Shown: positions 40,684 through 49,510 of the stretch, piece by piece
How the letters are laid out: every line of letters starts with the position of its first letter
How positions within the stretch are numbered: the stretch's first letter is position 1
Source: Gracilibacillus lacisalsi DSM 19029
GTDB taxonomy: Bacteria; Bacillota; Bacilli; Bacillales; Amphibacillaceae
Direction of reading: 5' to 3'
DNA length: 64,000 bases
NCBI RefSeq assembly: GCF_000377765.1
Contig: NZ_KB898663.1
Coordinates: 248,001 to 312,000 of the forward strand
Program-made: the position numbers and the translations under genes
Notes under the pieces: generated by a model
The model's database searches: none
Told to the model about the DNA's origin: nothing
Seen by the model: the letters and a program-made list of their open reading frames with translations, nothing else

Positions 40684-40697
40684 ACTAGTATACTAGT
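40684..40697. promoter_or_regulatory. Perfect 14-bp palindrome, possible operator
   Basis: ACTAGTATACTAGT is an exact palindrome about 110 bp before the lone YesL gene and in the divergent spacer with the LplA operon. A half-related ATACTAGTATGG lies near 40607. GntR- and LacI-family sites have this form; no regulator gene adjoins it. Confidence 0.45.
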
Positions 40698-40804
40698 GAA
40701 CGATTAATTTGTTTAATTATAACGCGTTTTTATGAAATGTACAATATTTTTTCTGGATAATTTGTCAAAATGCTGATCAAAAACCTAATGTAGAGGTGAA
40801 TACA

Positions 40805-41458
40805 ATGAATCAAAATGGGTTGATTACAAAACTTTATACAGTGATGGAATGGATAACAAGAATCGCGTATGTTAATGTTCTCTGGATTTTATTTACTGTA
40901 TTTGGTCTTTTATTATTCGGTGTTGCGCCAGCTACTGCATCGATGTTTACAATAACTAGACAATGGTTGAGAGGGAACAGTGACATTTCTGTTTTTAAAA
41001 CGTTTTGGCGAGCCTATAAAATACACTTCGTCCGAGCAAACCTTTTGTTATGGCCAATAGCTCTTCTTGCCTATATGTTATATATTAATTATCAATATTT
41101 GTTTTTAGTTCCTCCGTCTGTCTATTACTTAATGCTCTTTATTTTTGCAACATTGACACTTATTTTTTTAATATTATTGTTTTATATCTTTCCAGTGTTG
41201 GTGCACTTTGAACACAAAACATTTGATTATTATAAAATCGCACTATTAACAGGAGTCTCTAATCCATTTCTTACGGTTACCATGTTTGTTACTACTTTGC
41301 TGATCGGATTATTGACAGAACGTATACCGGGGATTTTGCCATTTTTCCCTATGTGTCTTTCCAGTCTTATTACCATGCACCTGGCATTATTAGCTTTTAA
41401 AAAATTACAAAAAAAGAGTGTGAATCGACCAATAAGAAAAGCGCAGAGCGCCCGCTAA
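40805..41458 (+). CDS. YesL family (DUF624) membrane protein, copy 3
   Basis: A 217-residue YesL protein (VNVLWILFTVFGLLLFGVAPAT, then MFTITRQWLRG) with about five membrane segments. ATG 40805 follows GAGGTG by 6 bases; the GTG nine bases earlier overlaps that site. Its last seven codons and stop lie inside the dispersed structured repeat, so the natural C-terminus may have been replaced when the repeat arrived. Divergent from the Lpl-type operon it probably belongs with. Confidence 0.8.
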   Translation: MNQNGLITKLYTVMEWITRIAYVNVLWILFTVFGLLLFGVAPATASMFTITRQWLRGNSDISVFKTFWRAYKIHFVRANLLLWPIALLAYMLYINYQYLFLVPPSVYYLMLFIFATLTLIFLILLFYIFPVLVHFEHKTFDYYKIALLTGVSNPFLTVTMFVTTLLIGLLTERIPGILPFFPMCLSSLITMHLALLAFKKLQKKSVNRPIRKAQSAR

Positions 41459-41601
41459 AAAACGTAGCGACTGGAGCTAATCAACTGAGATAAAGGAATC
41501 ACTGAGAAAAGTGAACCGATGATGTCTTATCGTAGGACGATTCGTGAAGCCGCCTAGTTTTTGGCGCTCGGAGCTAGACATCTGCGTAAATTTTATACTT
41601 T
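41434..41601 (+). repeat. Dispersed structured repeat, copy 2
   Basis: Same element as at 34291 and 49511, same orientation, more diverged. AAAAAC/GTTTTT replaces AGAAAC/GTTTCT, keeping the stem paired; the inner hairpin is TCACT/AGTGA instead of TCACGGT/ACCG-TGA. It starts inside the end of the YesL frame at a convergent junction. Confidence 0.85.
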
Positions 41602-41615
41602 GCTTACTTATTAAA

Positions 41616-41658
41616 AAAACGAACGCAAGGACATTTAACTAGTCTTTGCGTTCGTTTT
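41616..41658. terminator. Bidirectional terminator between YesL and dehydrogenase
   Basis: AAAACGAACGCAAGGAC pairs with GTCTTTGCGTTCGTTTT (17 bp, one G-T) around a 9-base loop. The converging YesL and Gfo/Idh/MocA genes both end beside it. Confidence 0.85.
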
Positions 41659-41682
41659 ACATGAATCCAGTTAATGCACTAC

Positions 41683-42702
41683 CTACAAGTAAACTTTCTC
41701 ACCCTTTTCTGCACTTTCTATTGCTGCAAATACCATTTTCATACTATGAATATTATCATGACAATCTGTTTCTGCTTGACGATTTTCTTCCAAAGCAGAA
41801 AACATTTCATCTAAGCAGCCAGCATGTTCCTCTTTTCCAGTCCAACTATTGGGTATCGTGCTTTGTTCCGTTTGTTTAAAAAAAGCTGTGTCAGCTGGAT
41901 TCTTGACGATTTCGGTTGTAAGATGATTAAAGCCGTCCCATTTAGCTGTCCCTTTCGTTCCGATAATTCGCCAATCTCCGTTCCATGACGTGCGAAATCC
42001 TTCTGCTGCCCAGGAACCACGGAATGTACAAACAGTGCCATCTGCCATTTCAAAGATACAAATAGCAGAAGCATTACCATTATACCATGAACCCGTTGGA
42101 TTGAATTCATGACAATAGACGGAGACAGCATTGCTATTTGAAATATATCTCGCCTGATCAAATGTATGTATTGCCATATCGACAATTAACGGATGATCCA
42201 TTTGCTCACGAAATCCGCCAAAATGAGGGCCTAAGTAGAAATCAACGTTTAATGTATGAACTTTTCCTAATCCATCACTTTCCAAGAAATGGCGAAGGGA
42301 TCTTATTTCTTTGAGATACCGTCGATTTTGCATGACACTATATGTTTTGCCTGTCCGTTCTGCAATTTTTTTCACTTCCAGAGCATCGTTTAAAGATTCC
42401 GCCATCGGTTTTTCACCGAATACATGACAACCAGCTTCAAGTGCTGTTGTAACAACTTGTTTATGAGCAGCTGGAATGGTCACATCGAAGACGAGATTGG
42501 CTCCTGTTTCTTTTATGGCTGTTGCTATATCTGTAAAAATAGGTACGTGTAAGTTTCGTTGATCAGCCTTTTTCTGAGCTGCTTCCTTATTGAGGTCGAC
42601 CAACCCTACTATTGAGGCATTTTCACGTTGTTCCACGTAGTCCAACCAAACATTTGCCATACCGCCACATCCTGCAACTATAATGTGATGTTTTGTAGAC
42701 AT
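41683..42702 (-). CDS. Gfo/Idh/MocA family oxidoreductase
   Basis: A 339-residue NAD(P)-dependent dehydrogenase-like protein. Rossmann motif IIVAGCGGMANVWLD, lysine motif HVFGEKPMAES, and a substrate-domain stretch LIVDMAIHTFDQARYI with the usual Asp/His pair. It is the last gene of the alpha-xyloside operon, after the GH31 gene, and probably acts on a sugar released by that enzyme. GAAGGGG precedes the ATG. Confidence 0.88.
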   Translation of the reverse strand: MSTKHHIIVAGCGGMANVWLDYVEQRENASIVGLVDLNKEAAQKKADQRNLHVPIFTDIATAIKETGANLVFDVTIPAAHKQVVTTALEAGCHVFGEKPMAESLNDALEVKKIAERTGKTYSVMQNRRYLKEIRSLRHFLESDGLGKVHTLNVDFYLGPHFGGFREQMDHPLIVDMAIHTFDQARYISNSNAVSVYCHEFNPTGSWYNGNASAICIFEMADGTVCTFRGSWAAEGFRTSWNGDWRIIGTKGTAKWDGFNHLTTEIVKNPADTAFFKQTEQSTIPNSWTGKEEHAGCLDEMFSALEENRQAETDCHDNIHSMKMVFAAIESAEKGEKVYL

Positions 42703-42745
42703 AAACTCACCCCTTCACCACTCCATGATAACGGATTCATTCAGA

Positions 42746-42796
42746 GAATACTAGAATTTAGTATTCGCGAGATAAGTGTAAATATCTCGCGAATAC
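42746..42796 (-). promoter_or_regulatory. Two mutually exclusive hairpins between GH31 and dehydrogenase genes
   Basis: GTATTCGCGAGATA (42761-42774) pairs perfectly with TATCTCGCGAATAC (42783-42796) around 8 bases. The neighbouring GAATACT (from 42746) can instead pair with AGTATTC (to 42766), which is part of the first stem. There is no T-run, so this looks like an mRNA switch or processing site rather than a terminator. Confidence 0.6.
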
Positions 42797-42802
42797 TCTG
42801 CA

Positions 42803-45067
42803 TTATATTTCAATTGTAACGTTTTGTTTTCCAGCGTTTACGGATACTTTCTTATGGCCGACAATTTCAATATGATAGGCTTGCTCGACACCGGTTGTCT
42901 GTACTTGAATCTTATTAGCATTTCGTTCTGCTACAATTGCCCCAATCTCTTCACCTTTTGCGTTAACAAGTGTGCGTTCCGCTTTTTGTTTGTTTGATAA
43001 CTGATAGATTTTAAAGGTTACACCATCGGTATAATCATAGACGGGATTCTCTTCACTTGTTCCTACCGGTAAAATGGTATTCGACTTTACAAAAAGCGGC
43101 AGGCTAAAGTAATCGTAATGTTCTTTTATCCATGTACCACCATTCACTACTTCTCCAGTTAAAAGGTGTGTCCATCTACCTTCAGGCAAGTAGAATGAGC
43201 CGATTCCTTCCTCATTAAAGATTGGTGCTACAAGTATGGAATCTCCCAACATATATTGACGATCTAATGTTTCACATAGTGGATCATCTGGGAATTCTAA
43301 CAACATCGAACGCATAACAGGGACGCCTGTTTTACTATTTTCCACTGCTTGCCCATAAAGATAAGGCATTAAACTATTTTTTAACTTAGTAAAGTGACGC
43401 GCAACATCTACAGCTTCGTCATCAAAGTTCCATGGTACACGATAGGAAGAGCTACCGTGAAAACGGCTATGGCTTGAAAGTAAGCCGAATGCTGTCCAAC
43501 GTTTGAATACATCCGGAGTCGCAGTATTTTCAAAACCGCCGATATCATGACTCCAGTAACCAAAGCCTGAAGTTGTTAATGATAAACCGCCACGTAAACT
43601 TTCGGCCATCGCATCATATGTGGAATCACAGTCACCACCCCAGTGTACCGGGAATTGTTGCCCACCTGTAGTGGCTGATCGCGCAAATACAACAGCTTCC
43701 TCTTCACCTTTTACATCTTTCAGTAAATCAAACACTACTTTGTTGTATAGATAAGCATAGTAGTTGTGCATTTTCTGCGGATCTGATCCATCATGGTACA
43801 CGACATCCGTCGGGATTCGTTCACCAAAGTCTGTTTTAAAGGAATCTACACCCATATCCAATAATTCCTTTAGCTTGTCTTGGAACCATTTGCATGCATC
43901 TGGGTTCGTAAAATCCACAATTCCCATACCCGCTTGCCATAAATCCCATTGCCATACATCACCGTTTGGCTTCTTTAATAAATAACCTTTTTCCATTCCT
44001 TCATCAAAAAGTACTGACTTCTGTGCAATATATGGATTGATCCAAACACAAATTTTCAGTCCTTTGTCTTTCAGTCGCTTTAACATGCCTTCTGGATCTG
44101 GGAAATTACGACGATCCCAAATAAAGTTACTCCACTCGAATTCTTTCATCCAAAAACAGTCAAAATGAAAGACACTTAGTGGGATACCACGTTCTGCCAT
44201 GCCATCAACAAAATGATTAACCGTTTCCTCATTATAGTCTGTCGTAAAAGAAGTGGATAACCATAATCCAAATGACCATGCAGGAGGCAAAGCAGGTTTT
44301 CCTGTTAATTCTGTATAACGACTGACTACTTCTTTTGGTGAAGGACCATTAATAAAGTAATAATCTAAATATTCTCCTTCCACACTAAACTGAGCGCGAG
44401 ATACCGTTTCAGAGCCTAACTCATAGCTCACTTCTTCAGGGTGATTGACAAAAACACCATATCCTTTACTACTTAAATAAAAAGGAATATTTTTATATGA
44501 TTGTTCAGAGCTTGTACCACCATCTTTGTTCCAAATATCAATTGATTGACCGTTTTTTACAAATGGCGTAAAACGTTCACCTAAACCATAAAGATGTTCT
44601 CCTACTCCAAGGCGTAATTGACCACGCATATATGTTTTATTTGCCGGTCCATCAATCCATGCTAGCCCTTTTCCATCAGCATCTGTTAATCTACCATTAG
44701 CATTTTCAAATGATAATGCAAAATTTTGTTTTGATATTTGTAAGCGAAGAGTTCCACTCGTGAAAGAAACATACTCTTCATTCTCTTCTAACGCTATCGA
44801 ATTGTGTTGGTCACTAATATCAAAGTTCGGATATTTCGCTTTGCCACCTTTAAAATGCCATGTTTCAACACGAATCACTTCATCAACGGGGGATGAAATT
44901 TTAATTGTTAACAATGGTCCATCTAAAGTGTCCCCACGATGATTGAGATATTTACATGGTGCATATAAGGTTACCGAACCATCTATCTCTTCCACCTCAT
45001 GAATTAATTTTGGAAAATGTATTTCATACCCCTCTCTTACTAACCAATTACCGTCTGTAAACTTCAT
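42803..45067 (-). CDS. yicI: Alpha-xylosidase, glycoside hydrolase family 31
   Basis: A 754-residue GH31 enzyme of the YicI type. An N-terminal beta-sandwich (about 1-240) precedes the TIM barrel, which contains the nucleophile aspartate in SFKTDFGERIP (about D413) and the acid/base aspartate in HWGGDCDSTYD (about D479), then C-terminal beta domains. KTDFGERIP is characteristic of alpha-xylosidases rather than alpha-glucosidases. No signal peptide: it cleaves imported alpha-xylosides such as isoprimeverose units of xyloglucan in the cytoplasm. ABC genes lie directly upstream. Confidence 0.92.
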   Translation of the reverse strand: MKFTDGNWLVREGYEIHFPKLIHEVEEIDGSVTLYAPCKYLNHRGDTLDGPLLTIKISSPVDEVIRVETWHFKGGKAKYPNFDISDQHNSIALEENEEYVSFTSGTLRLQISKQNFALSFENANGRLTDADGKGLAWIDGPANKTYMRGQLRLGVGEHLYGLGERFTPFVKNGQSIDIWNKDGGTSSEQSYKNIPFYLSSKGYGVFVNHPEEVSYELGSETVSRAQFSVEGEYLDYYFINGPSPKEVVSRYTELTGKPALPPAWSFGLWLSTSFTTDYNEETVNHFVDGMAERGIPLSVFHFDCFWMKEFEWSNFIWDRRNFPDPEGMLKRLKDKGLKICVWINPYIAQKSVLFDEGMEKGYLLKKPNGDVWQWDLWQAGMGIVDFTNPDACKWFQDKLKELLDMGVDSFKTDFGERIPTDVVYHDGSDPQKMHNYYAYLYNKVVFDLLKDVKGEEEAVVFARSATTGGQQFPVHWGGDCDSTYDAMAESLRGGLSLTTSGFGYWSHDIGGFENTATPDVFKRWTAFGLLSSHSRFHGSSSYRVPWNFDDEAVDVARHFTKLKNSLMPYLYGQAVENSKTGVPVMRSMLLEFPDDPLCETLDRQYMLGDSILVAPIFNEEGIGSFYLPEGRWTHLLTGEVVNGGTWIKEHYDYFSLPLFVKSNTILPVGTSEENPVYDYTDGVTFKIYQLSNKQKAERTLVNAKGEEIGAIVAERNANKIQVQTTGVEQAYHIEIVGHKKVSVNAGKQNVTIEI

Positions 45068-45088
45068 ATTTTTCCCTCCTGTATTAAA

Positions 45089-45913
45089 TTATTTAACTGC
45101 GCCTTCAGAAATACCATCAATAATATATCTTTGTAGGAACATATATAAAACAATAATCGGAATCATCGCAATAACTAAAGCTGCTAAGGCAAGATGCCAT
45201 TGTGTGGAATATTCACCAAAGAAATAAAACGTTTTTAACGGGATGGTGTACATGCCTTCTTTGTTGATCACAAGTGATGGAAGTAAGTAATCATTCCAGA
45301 ACCAGATCGCATTCAGAACAATAACCGTTACCGTCGTTGACTTTAACATGGGCAACATGATGTACCAATAAACTTGAAATCTATTACAACCATCAATAAT
45401 CGCCGCCTCATCTAATGCTTTCGGAATCCCTTTCATTGCACCTACGTATAAGAAAACCGCTAGACTAGACCCTAACCCTAGATACATAATGGCTAAACCA
45501 GTTCGATTTAATAAATCTACTGCACCAAATAGCGAAACTAAAGGAATCATAATAGACTGAAAAGGAATCAGCATACAAATAGCAAACAAAAAGTAAATAG
45601 CTGAACTAGTTTTTCCTGGTTTGCGAGATAATGCATACGCTGCCATCGAAGTACAAATGACAATGATCAAGATACTTCCACCCGTTACTACAACGGAATT
45701 AAAAAACGTCAACAGGAAATCTAATTCGGCAAAAGCTGTTGGATAATTTTCCAATGTTGGTGTTCCTGGAAGTCCTAAAGTACTTTCGAAAATATCTGAT
45801 TTTGTTTTAATCGAATTAATGAATACTAGATAGAAAGGATATATCCACAATAAAGAGACAACAGCACCTATAAACATCATCGTATACTTATGTGTACGTT
45901 CTTTGTTTCTCAT
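45089..45913 (-). CDS. Carbohydrate ABC transporter permease (MalG type)
   Basis: A 274-residue CUT1 permease with EAA loop DEAAIIDGCNRFQVY and six membrane segments; C-terminus IDGISEGAVK. Its ATG overlaps the stop of the upstream permease gene (ATGA), so the pair is translationally coupled. The GH31 gene follows after 21 bp. Confidence 0.88.
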   Translation of the reverse strand: MRNKERTHKYTMMFIGAVVSLLWIYPFYLVFINSIKTKSDIFESTLGLPGTPTLENYPTAFAELDFLLTFFNSVVVTGGSILIIVICTSMAAYALSRKPGKTSSAIYFLFAICMLIPFQSIMIPLVSLFGAVDLLNRTGLAIMYLGLGSSLAVFLYVGAMKGIPKALDEAAIIDGCNRFQVYWYIMLPMLKSTTVTVIVLNAIWFWNDYLLPSLVINKEGMYTIPLKTFYFFGEYSTQWHLALAALVIAMIPIIVLYMFLQRYIIDGISEGAVK

Positions 45914-46773
45914 AGTTCTGTCTCCTTTTTACGAGTAATATAAAGTTGGATAACAGATATTAAAGTGATGATGATTAAAAAGACAATCGCTTTTGACTGA
46001 GCATATCCCATATCTTGCACTTTAAATGCCGTATCATAAATATTCATGGTAGCCATCTCTGTTGATCCAAATGGTCCTCCATTTGTTAAGGCCATGTTTT
46101 GGTCATATACTTTAAAAGCATTTGATAATGTTAAAAATAAACTTACCGTAAACGCAGGAATAATAAGTGGAAACTTAACCTTCCAAAAACTTTGCCATTT
46201 ATTTGCTCCATCTATCGTTGCTGCTTCTAGCAGTTCTTTTGGAACATTATTCAAAAAGGATATATAAATAACCATGATATAACCACTCATTTGCCATACA
46301 AACAGGATTACCAATCCCCAAAAGCCCGTTTCTGTGTCAGACAGCCAACCTCTAAAAAACTCGATACCAGTCACATCTGCAATTCCTGTAAAAGCTTTTA
46401 AAAAGACGAATTGCCAGATAAAACCTAAAATAATCCCACCAATTAAGTTTGGCATAAAATAAATCGTTCGAAATAATGTACTTACTTTCCCTAATTTTTG
46501 TGTAACTAATAAAGCAAAAGATAATCCTAATACATTAATTCCGATCACAGAAGCAGCTGAAAAAGCTGCAGTAAATCCTAAGCTATAAAGAAACTGATCA
46601 TCTGAGAATAACTTGATATAATTATCAAAACCTACAAATGATGTTACTTGAAAGCCATCGTATTCCGTGAATGAATAATAAACACCTTGAAAGAAAGGTA
46701 TGATTAACACGAGTAATAAGGCTAGCAGAGTTGGTAATAAGAACAACCAGTATGTGCGGTTTTTAAAATTCAA
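45910..46773 (-). CDS. Carbohydrate ABC transporter permease (MalF type)
   Basis: A 287-residue CUT1 permease if started at TTG 46773, which has AAAGGAG 8 bases upstream; the frame is open 19 codons further but that part overlaps the intercistronic hairpin. EAA loop LEAATIDGANKWQSF; six membrane segments. Part of the alpha-xyloside uptake system. Confidence 0.85.
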   Translation of the reverse strand: MNFKNRTYWLFLLPTLLALLLVLIIPFFQGVYYSFTEYDGFQVTSFVGFDNYIKLFSDDQFLYSLGFTAAFSAASVIGINVLGLSFALLVTQKLGKVSTLFRTIYFMPNLIGGIILGFIWQFVFLKAFTGIADVTGIEFFRGWLSDTETGFWGLVILFVWQMSGYIMVIYISFLNNVPKELLEAATIDGANKWQSFWKVKFPLIIPAFTVSLFLTLSNAFKVYDQNMALTNGGPFGSTEMATMNIYDTAFKVQDMGYAQSKAIVFLIIITLISVIQLYITRKKETEL

Positions 46774-46801
46774 TCTTCCCACTCCTTTAAACCATGTGTA
46801 T

Positions 46802-46831
46802 GATGGAGCAAAAATATGTTTTTGCTCCATC
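46802..46831 (-). promoter_or_regulatory. Perfect 13-bp intercistronic hairpin
   Basis: GATGGAGCAAAAA and TTTTTGCTCCATC form a perfect stem with a 4-base loop between the binding-protein stop and permease start. In the minus-strand message no extra T-run follows, so partial attenuation or 3' protection of the binding-protein message is likely. Confidence 0.65.
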
Positions 46832-46845
46832 TTTCTTGGGGATCT

Positions 46846-48141
46846 TTAACGCATTTCTGAAAATGCATTGCTAGTTGCTTCCTCAAATTCTTCCCAGCTT
46901 TGTTGTTCACCTAAATATTTTTGAAACTCTGGGTGTAACGCTTCAGAGAAAAAGCCATCAGGATACTGGTTATTCGCCCAAATTTTCCCTTTTCCATCTA
47001 ATAAATACTGATATACTTCGGCAGATACTGGATCTGAAATGGAATCGGTATCATAACCTTCATGGGAAGGAACATATTTAAAGTCTTCAACAATTAATTC
47101 TTTTCCTTTGTCAGAAGTATACATCCAATCAATAAATTTCTTAGACTCTTCTACTACTGCTTCATCTTTCTCTTTATTAATTCCCCAATACCATGACGGA
47201 CCGGCAACAATTTTCCCTTCGGTATCGGAAGAAACAAAGAGAGGAAGAATGCCAAGTTTTTCTTGTGCAAAACTTTCGTCCATACTATTTAATGTTGGAA
47301 CGATCCAGTTACCTTGGTGAATAATCGCTGCTCTATCATTTGCAAATAATTCTTCTACTGACGTACTGTAGTCTAATGATAGAATAGGTTGATAGTTATA
47401 CTGGTTAAATAAATCCGTATATTCTTTCATACGTTCACCATATTCAAAATTCAGTTCATCTGATTCGAAAGCAGTCTTAACATCATTACCAAATTCCGGA
47501 GCCGTAAAGTGACTTGAGAATTGACTTACGACCCAGTCTTCTTTTGCACTAAAGGCAAATACCGAATCTATCCCTAATTCTTCTTTTTGAGAATCAATAG
47601 TTTCTACTGCTTCCACAAATTTGTCGTAACTATCAATCGTTGACGGATCTACCCCTGCTCTTTCAAAGATATCTTTGTTAATCATCCAACCGTATCCTTC
47701 AATATTTAAAGGAATGCCATATGGTGTACCATCCATAGAAGCCCCCTCTAAAGTTCCGTCAATAGCTGTTTTAGCACTCTCCATATCTGATACATCTAAC
47801 AAATATTCACTATATTTTTCGACATCCGACAGACCACCTAATAAAAAGATCGATGGTGCTTCACCAGAAGAAAACTTAGCTTGTAATGCCGATGGAGCAT
47901 CTTGCCCACCACCAACTGTTGTTACATTAATTTTTACATTTTCATTTTCACTCTCATAAATATCGATTAAGTTATTTAGTTGATCCGTTGTTTCTACTTT
48001 TATATTAAACAAATCAACAACTACTTCATCCCCTTGACCTGATGACTCTCCATTGTCACCGCTTTCATTTGAACTACACGCAACAATTAAACTCATAGAA
48101 GCTAACATTATGAACGAAATAAAAACTAATCTAAATTTCAT
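46846..48141 (-). CDS. Sugar ABC transporter substrate-binding lipoprotein
   Basis: A 431-residue family 1 binding protein with lipoprotein signal (SMSLIVACSSN). The second of two adjacent ATGs (48141) is chosen because AAGGAGG lies 6 bases before it. The mature protein has the usual two-lobe motifs (VVDLFNIKVETTDQLNNLI, GPSWYWGINKEKD). It probably binds xyloglucan-derived or other alpha-xylosyl oligosaccharides, as judged from the GH31 gene in the operon. Confidence 0.88.
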   Translation of the reverse strand: MKFRLVFISFIMLASMSLIVACSSNESGDNGESSGQGDEVVVDLFNIKVETTDQLNNLIDIYESENENVKINVTTVGGGQDAPSALQAKFSSGEAPSIFLLGGLSDVEKYSEYLLDVSDMESAKTAIDGTLEGASMDGTPYGIPLNIEGYGWMINKDIFERAGVDPSTIDSYDKFVEAVETIDSQKEELGIDSVFAFSAKEDWVVSQFSSHFTAPEFGNDVKTAFESDELNFEYGERMKEYTDLFNQYNYQPILSLDYSTSVEELFANDRAAIIHQGNWIVPTLNSMDESFAQEKLGILPLFVSSDTEGKIVAGPSWYWGINKEKDEAVVEESKKFIDWMYTSDKGKELIVEDFKYVPSHEGYDTDSISDPVSAEVYQYLLDGKGKIWANNQYPDGFFSEALHPEFQKYLGEQQSWEEFEEATSNAFSEMR

Positions 48142-48181
48142 CATTGACCTCCTTAGATTTGATATCAATAGTTGATAGAAT

Positions 48182-48211
48182 TAGTACCTGTTACAACTTT
48201 CACCTTCCAAT
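48182..48211 (-). promoter_or_regulatory. Promoter of the alpha-xyloside transport operon
   Basis: On the minus strand TTGGAA (48206-48211) and TACTAA (48182-48187) are 18 bases apart, about 40 bp before the binding-protein start and just downstream of the palindromic operator. This is a moderate sigma-A match. Confidence 0.5.
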
Positions 48212-48220
48212 GATTCGCGA

Positions 48221-48238
48221 TGATGTACGTACATCATT
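48221..48238. promoter_or_regulatory. Perfect 18-bp palindromic LacI-type operator
   Basis: ATGATGTACGTACATCAT is an exact palindrome with a central CG-containing TACGTA, positioned immediately upstream of the -35 of the operon promoter. It is the likely site of the LacI-type regulator encoded just upstream. Confidence 0.75.
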
Positions 48239-48324
48239 TCAAGGTGAAAAAGTAGATGAAGCACGCAATGTAAAAGCGCATTCATCTTTAGGTAACTCAT
48301 CTATTTATTAATATGATATATCAG

Positions 48325-48348
48325 AAAATGATGTACGTCAATCATTTT
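48325..48348. promoter_or_regulatory. Second operator, overlapping the regulator's stop codon
   Basis: A 24-bp dyad with AAAATGAT and ATCATTTT arms around GTACGTCA. It shares ATGATGTACGT with the perfect palindrome 107 bp away (centre to centre) and includes the last codon and stop of the LacI gene. Confidence 0.6.
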
Positions 48349-49417
48349 CCTGTTTATTAATTAAATTATTTTCATTATTGATATAATATTTTGCATTAGC
48401 CTTCGTTACGATTTCAGGTTTGACAATATATGAACTGATATCGTTGATATTATCATCTAAAAAGTAGTTCATTATTTTTTTCAATGAAAAGTTAGCTTGT
48501 GCTACCGGATCTTGACAGATTGAAGCAGTGATAAGATCCTTTTGAAACGCATGATAAATAGTTTCGTTAATATCATGACCGATGATGACAGGCTTTTTCT
48601 CCCATTTCTCTATATTTGGGATAATCTTATCTAATAAACCACCAGCTACGTAGATAGCATCTGCAGCCAGCAGCAATTCTTTATGATCTTTTAACAATTT
48701 TTCTACTTGTTCCTCTTCGATATAAGCAGATGTATCATACTTAATTTTTTGTAATTGATAATTTACGTTCAATTTTTCGAAATAATCAGTAAATCCATTT
48801 TCTTTATTTTGCATTTGGAAGGTGTTTTCTTTTTCTCTTATAAATACAATATGTTGTGCGCTTCTACTAAATAAGTAGATTAGCTCTCCAGCCAGAAAGC
48901 CCGCATCATAATAGTCACTACCTACATATGCTATACGTTGACTATTTGGTACGTCTGTGTTTATGGTAAACACTGCTATCTGTTCTTTTGTTGCTTGATC
49001 GATAATTTTTTCAAGTGGTTTCGTATCATGTGCCGCTATCACAATTCCTTGATATTCCTTCGAATCTACAATTCCCTGCAAATATTCTACTTGCTGATTT
49101 TCAGGCACTGTATGTACGCGATGGACATCGACTTTTAATCCGAACTCAGAATAAAGCATGGCTCCTTCTTTAATTTCAAAATCTAAGTCGTCCCAAAAAT
49201 AATTAGGAAATACAGGAAGAATAAAGGCAATATTAATTACCTTTTGCGTTGCTAAGAATTTAGCTGCTCTATTCCGTTGATAACCTAACTCGTGAGCTTT
49301 AGATTTTACTTTCTGTATCGTCTTTTCACTTACCCCTTTCCTATTATTTAAAACTCGATCAACTGTAGCTGGAGATAAACCTAGTTCATCTGCTATCATT
49401 TTTGCTGTTACTCGCAT
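48338..49417 (-). CDS. LacI family regulator of the alpha-xyloside operon
   Basis: A 359-residue LacI-type regulator: helix-turn-helix TAKMIADELGLSPATVDRVL with hinge NNRKGVSEKTIQKV, then a periplasmic-binding-protein-like domain (FILPVFPNYFWDDLDFEIKE). The effector domain resembles the subgroup that binds free sugars. GAGGTGG precedes the ATG. The palindromes between it and the binding-protein gene suggest that it represses the following transport operon. Confidence 0.88.
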   Translation of the reverse strand: MRVTAKMIADELGLSPATVDRVLNNRKGVSEKTIQKVKSKAHELGYQRNRAAKFLATQKVINIAFILPVFPNYFWDDLDFEIKEGAMLYSEFGLKVDVHRVHTVPENQQVEYLQGIVDSKEYQGIVIAAHDTKPLEKIIDQATKEQIAVFTINTDVPNSQRIAYVGSDYYDAGFLAGELIYLFSRSAQHIVFIREKENTFQMQNKENGFTDYFEKLNVNYQLQKIKYDTSAYIEEEQVEKLLKDHKELLLAADAIYVAGGLLDKIIPNIEKWEKKPVIIGHDINETIYHAFQKDLITASICQDPVAQANFSLKKIMNYFLDDNINDISSYIVKPEIVTKANAKYYINNENNLINKQEND

Positions 49418-49510
49418 TTGTTAGCCACCTCTATACAAGAATGTTTTACTTTTATGTAATCGTCCTCATTATTTACACTTTTTATCTGATTGTCAAGTTT
49501 TTCATAGTAT

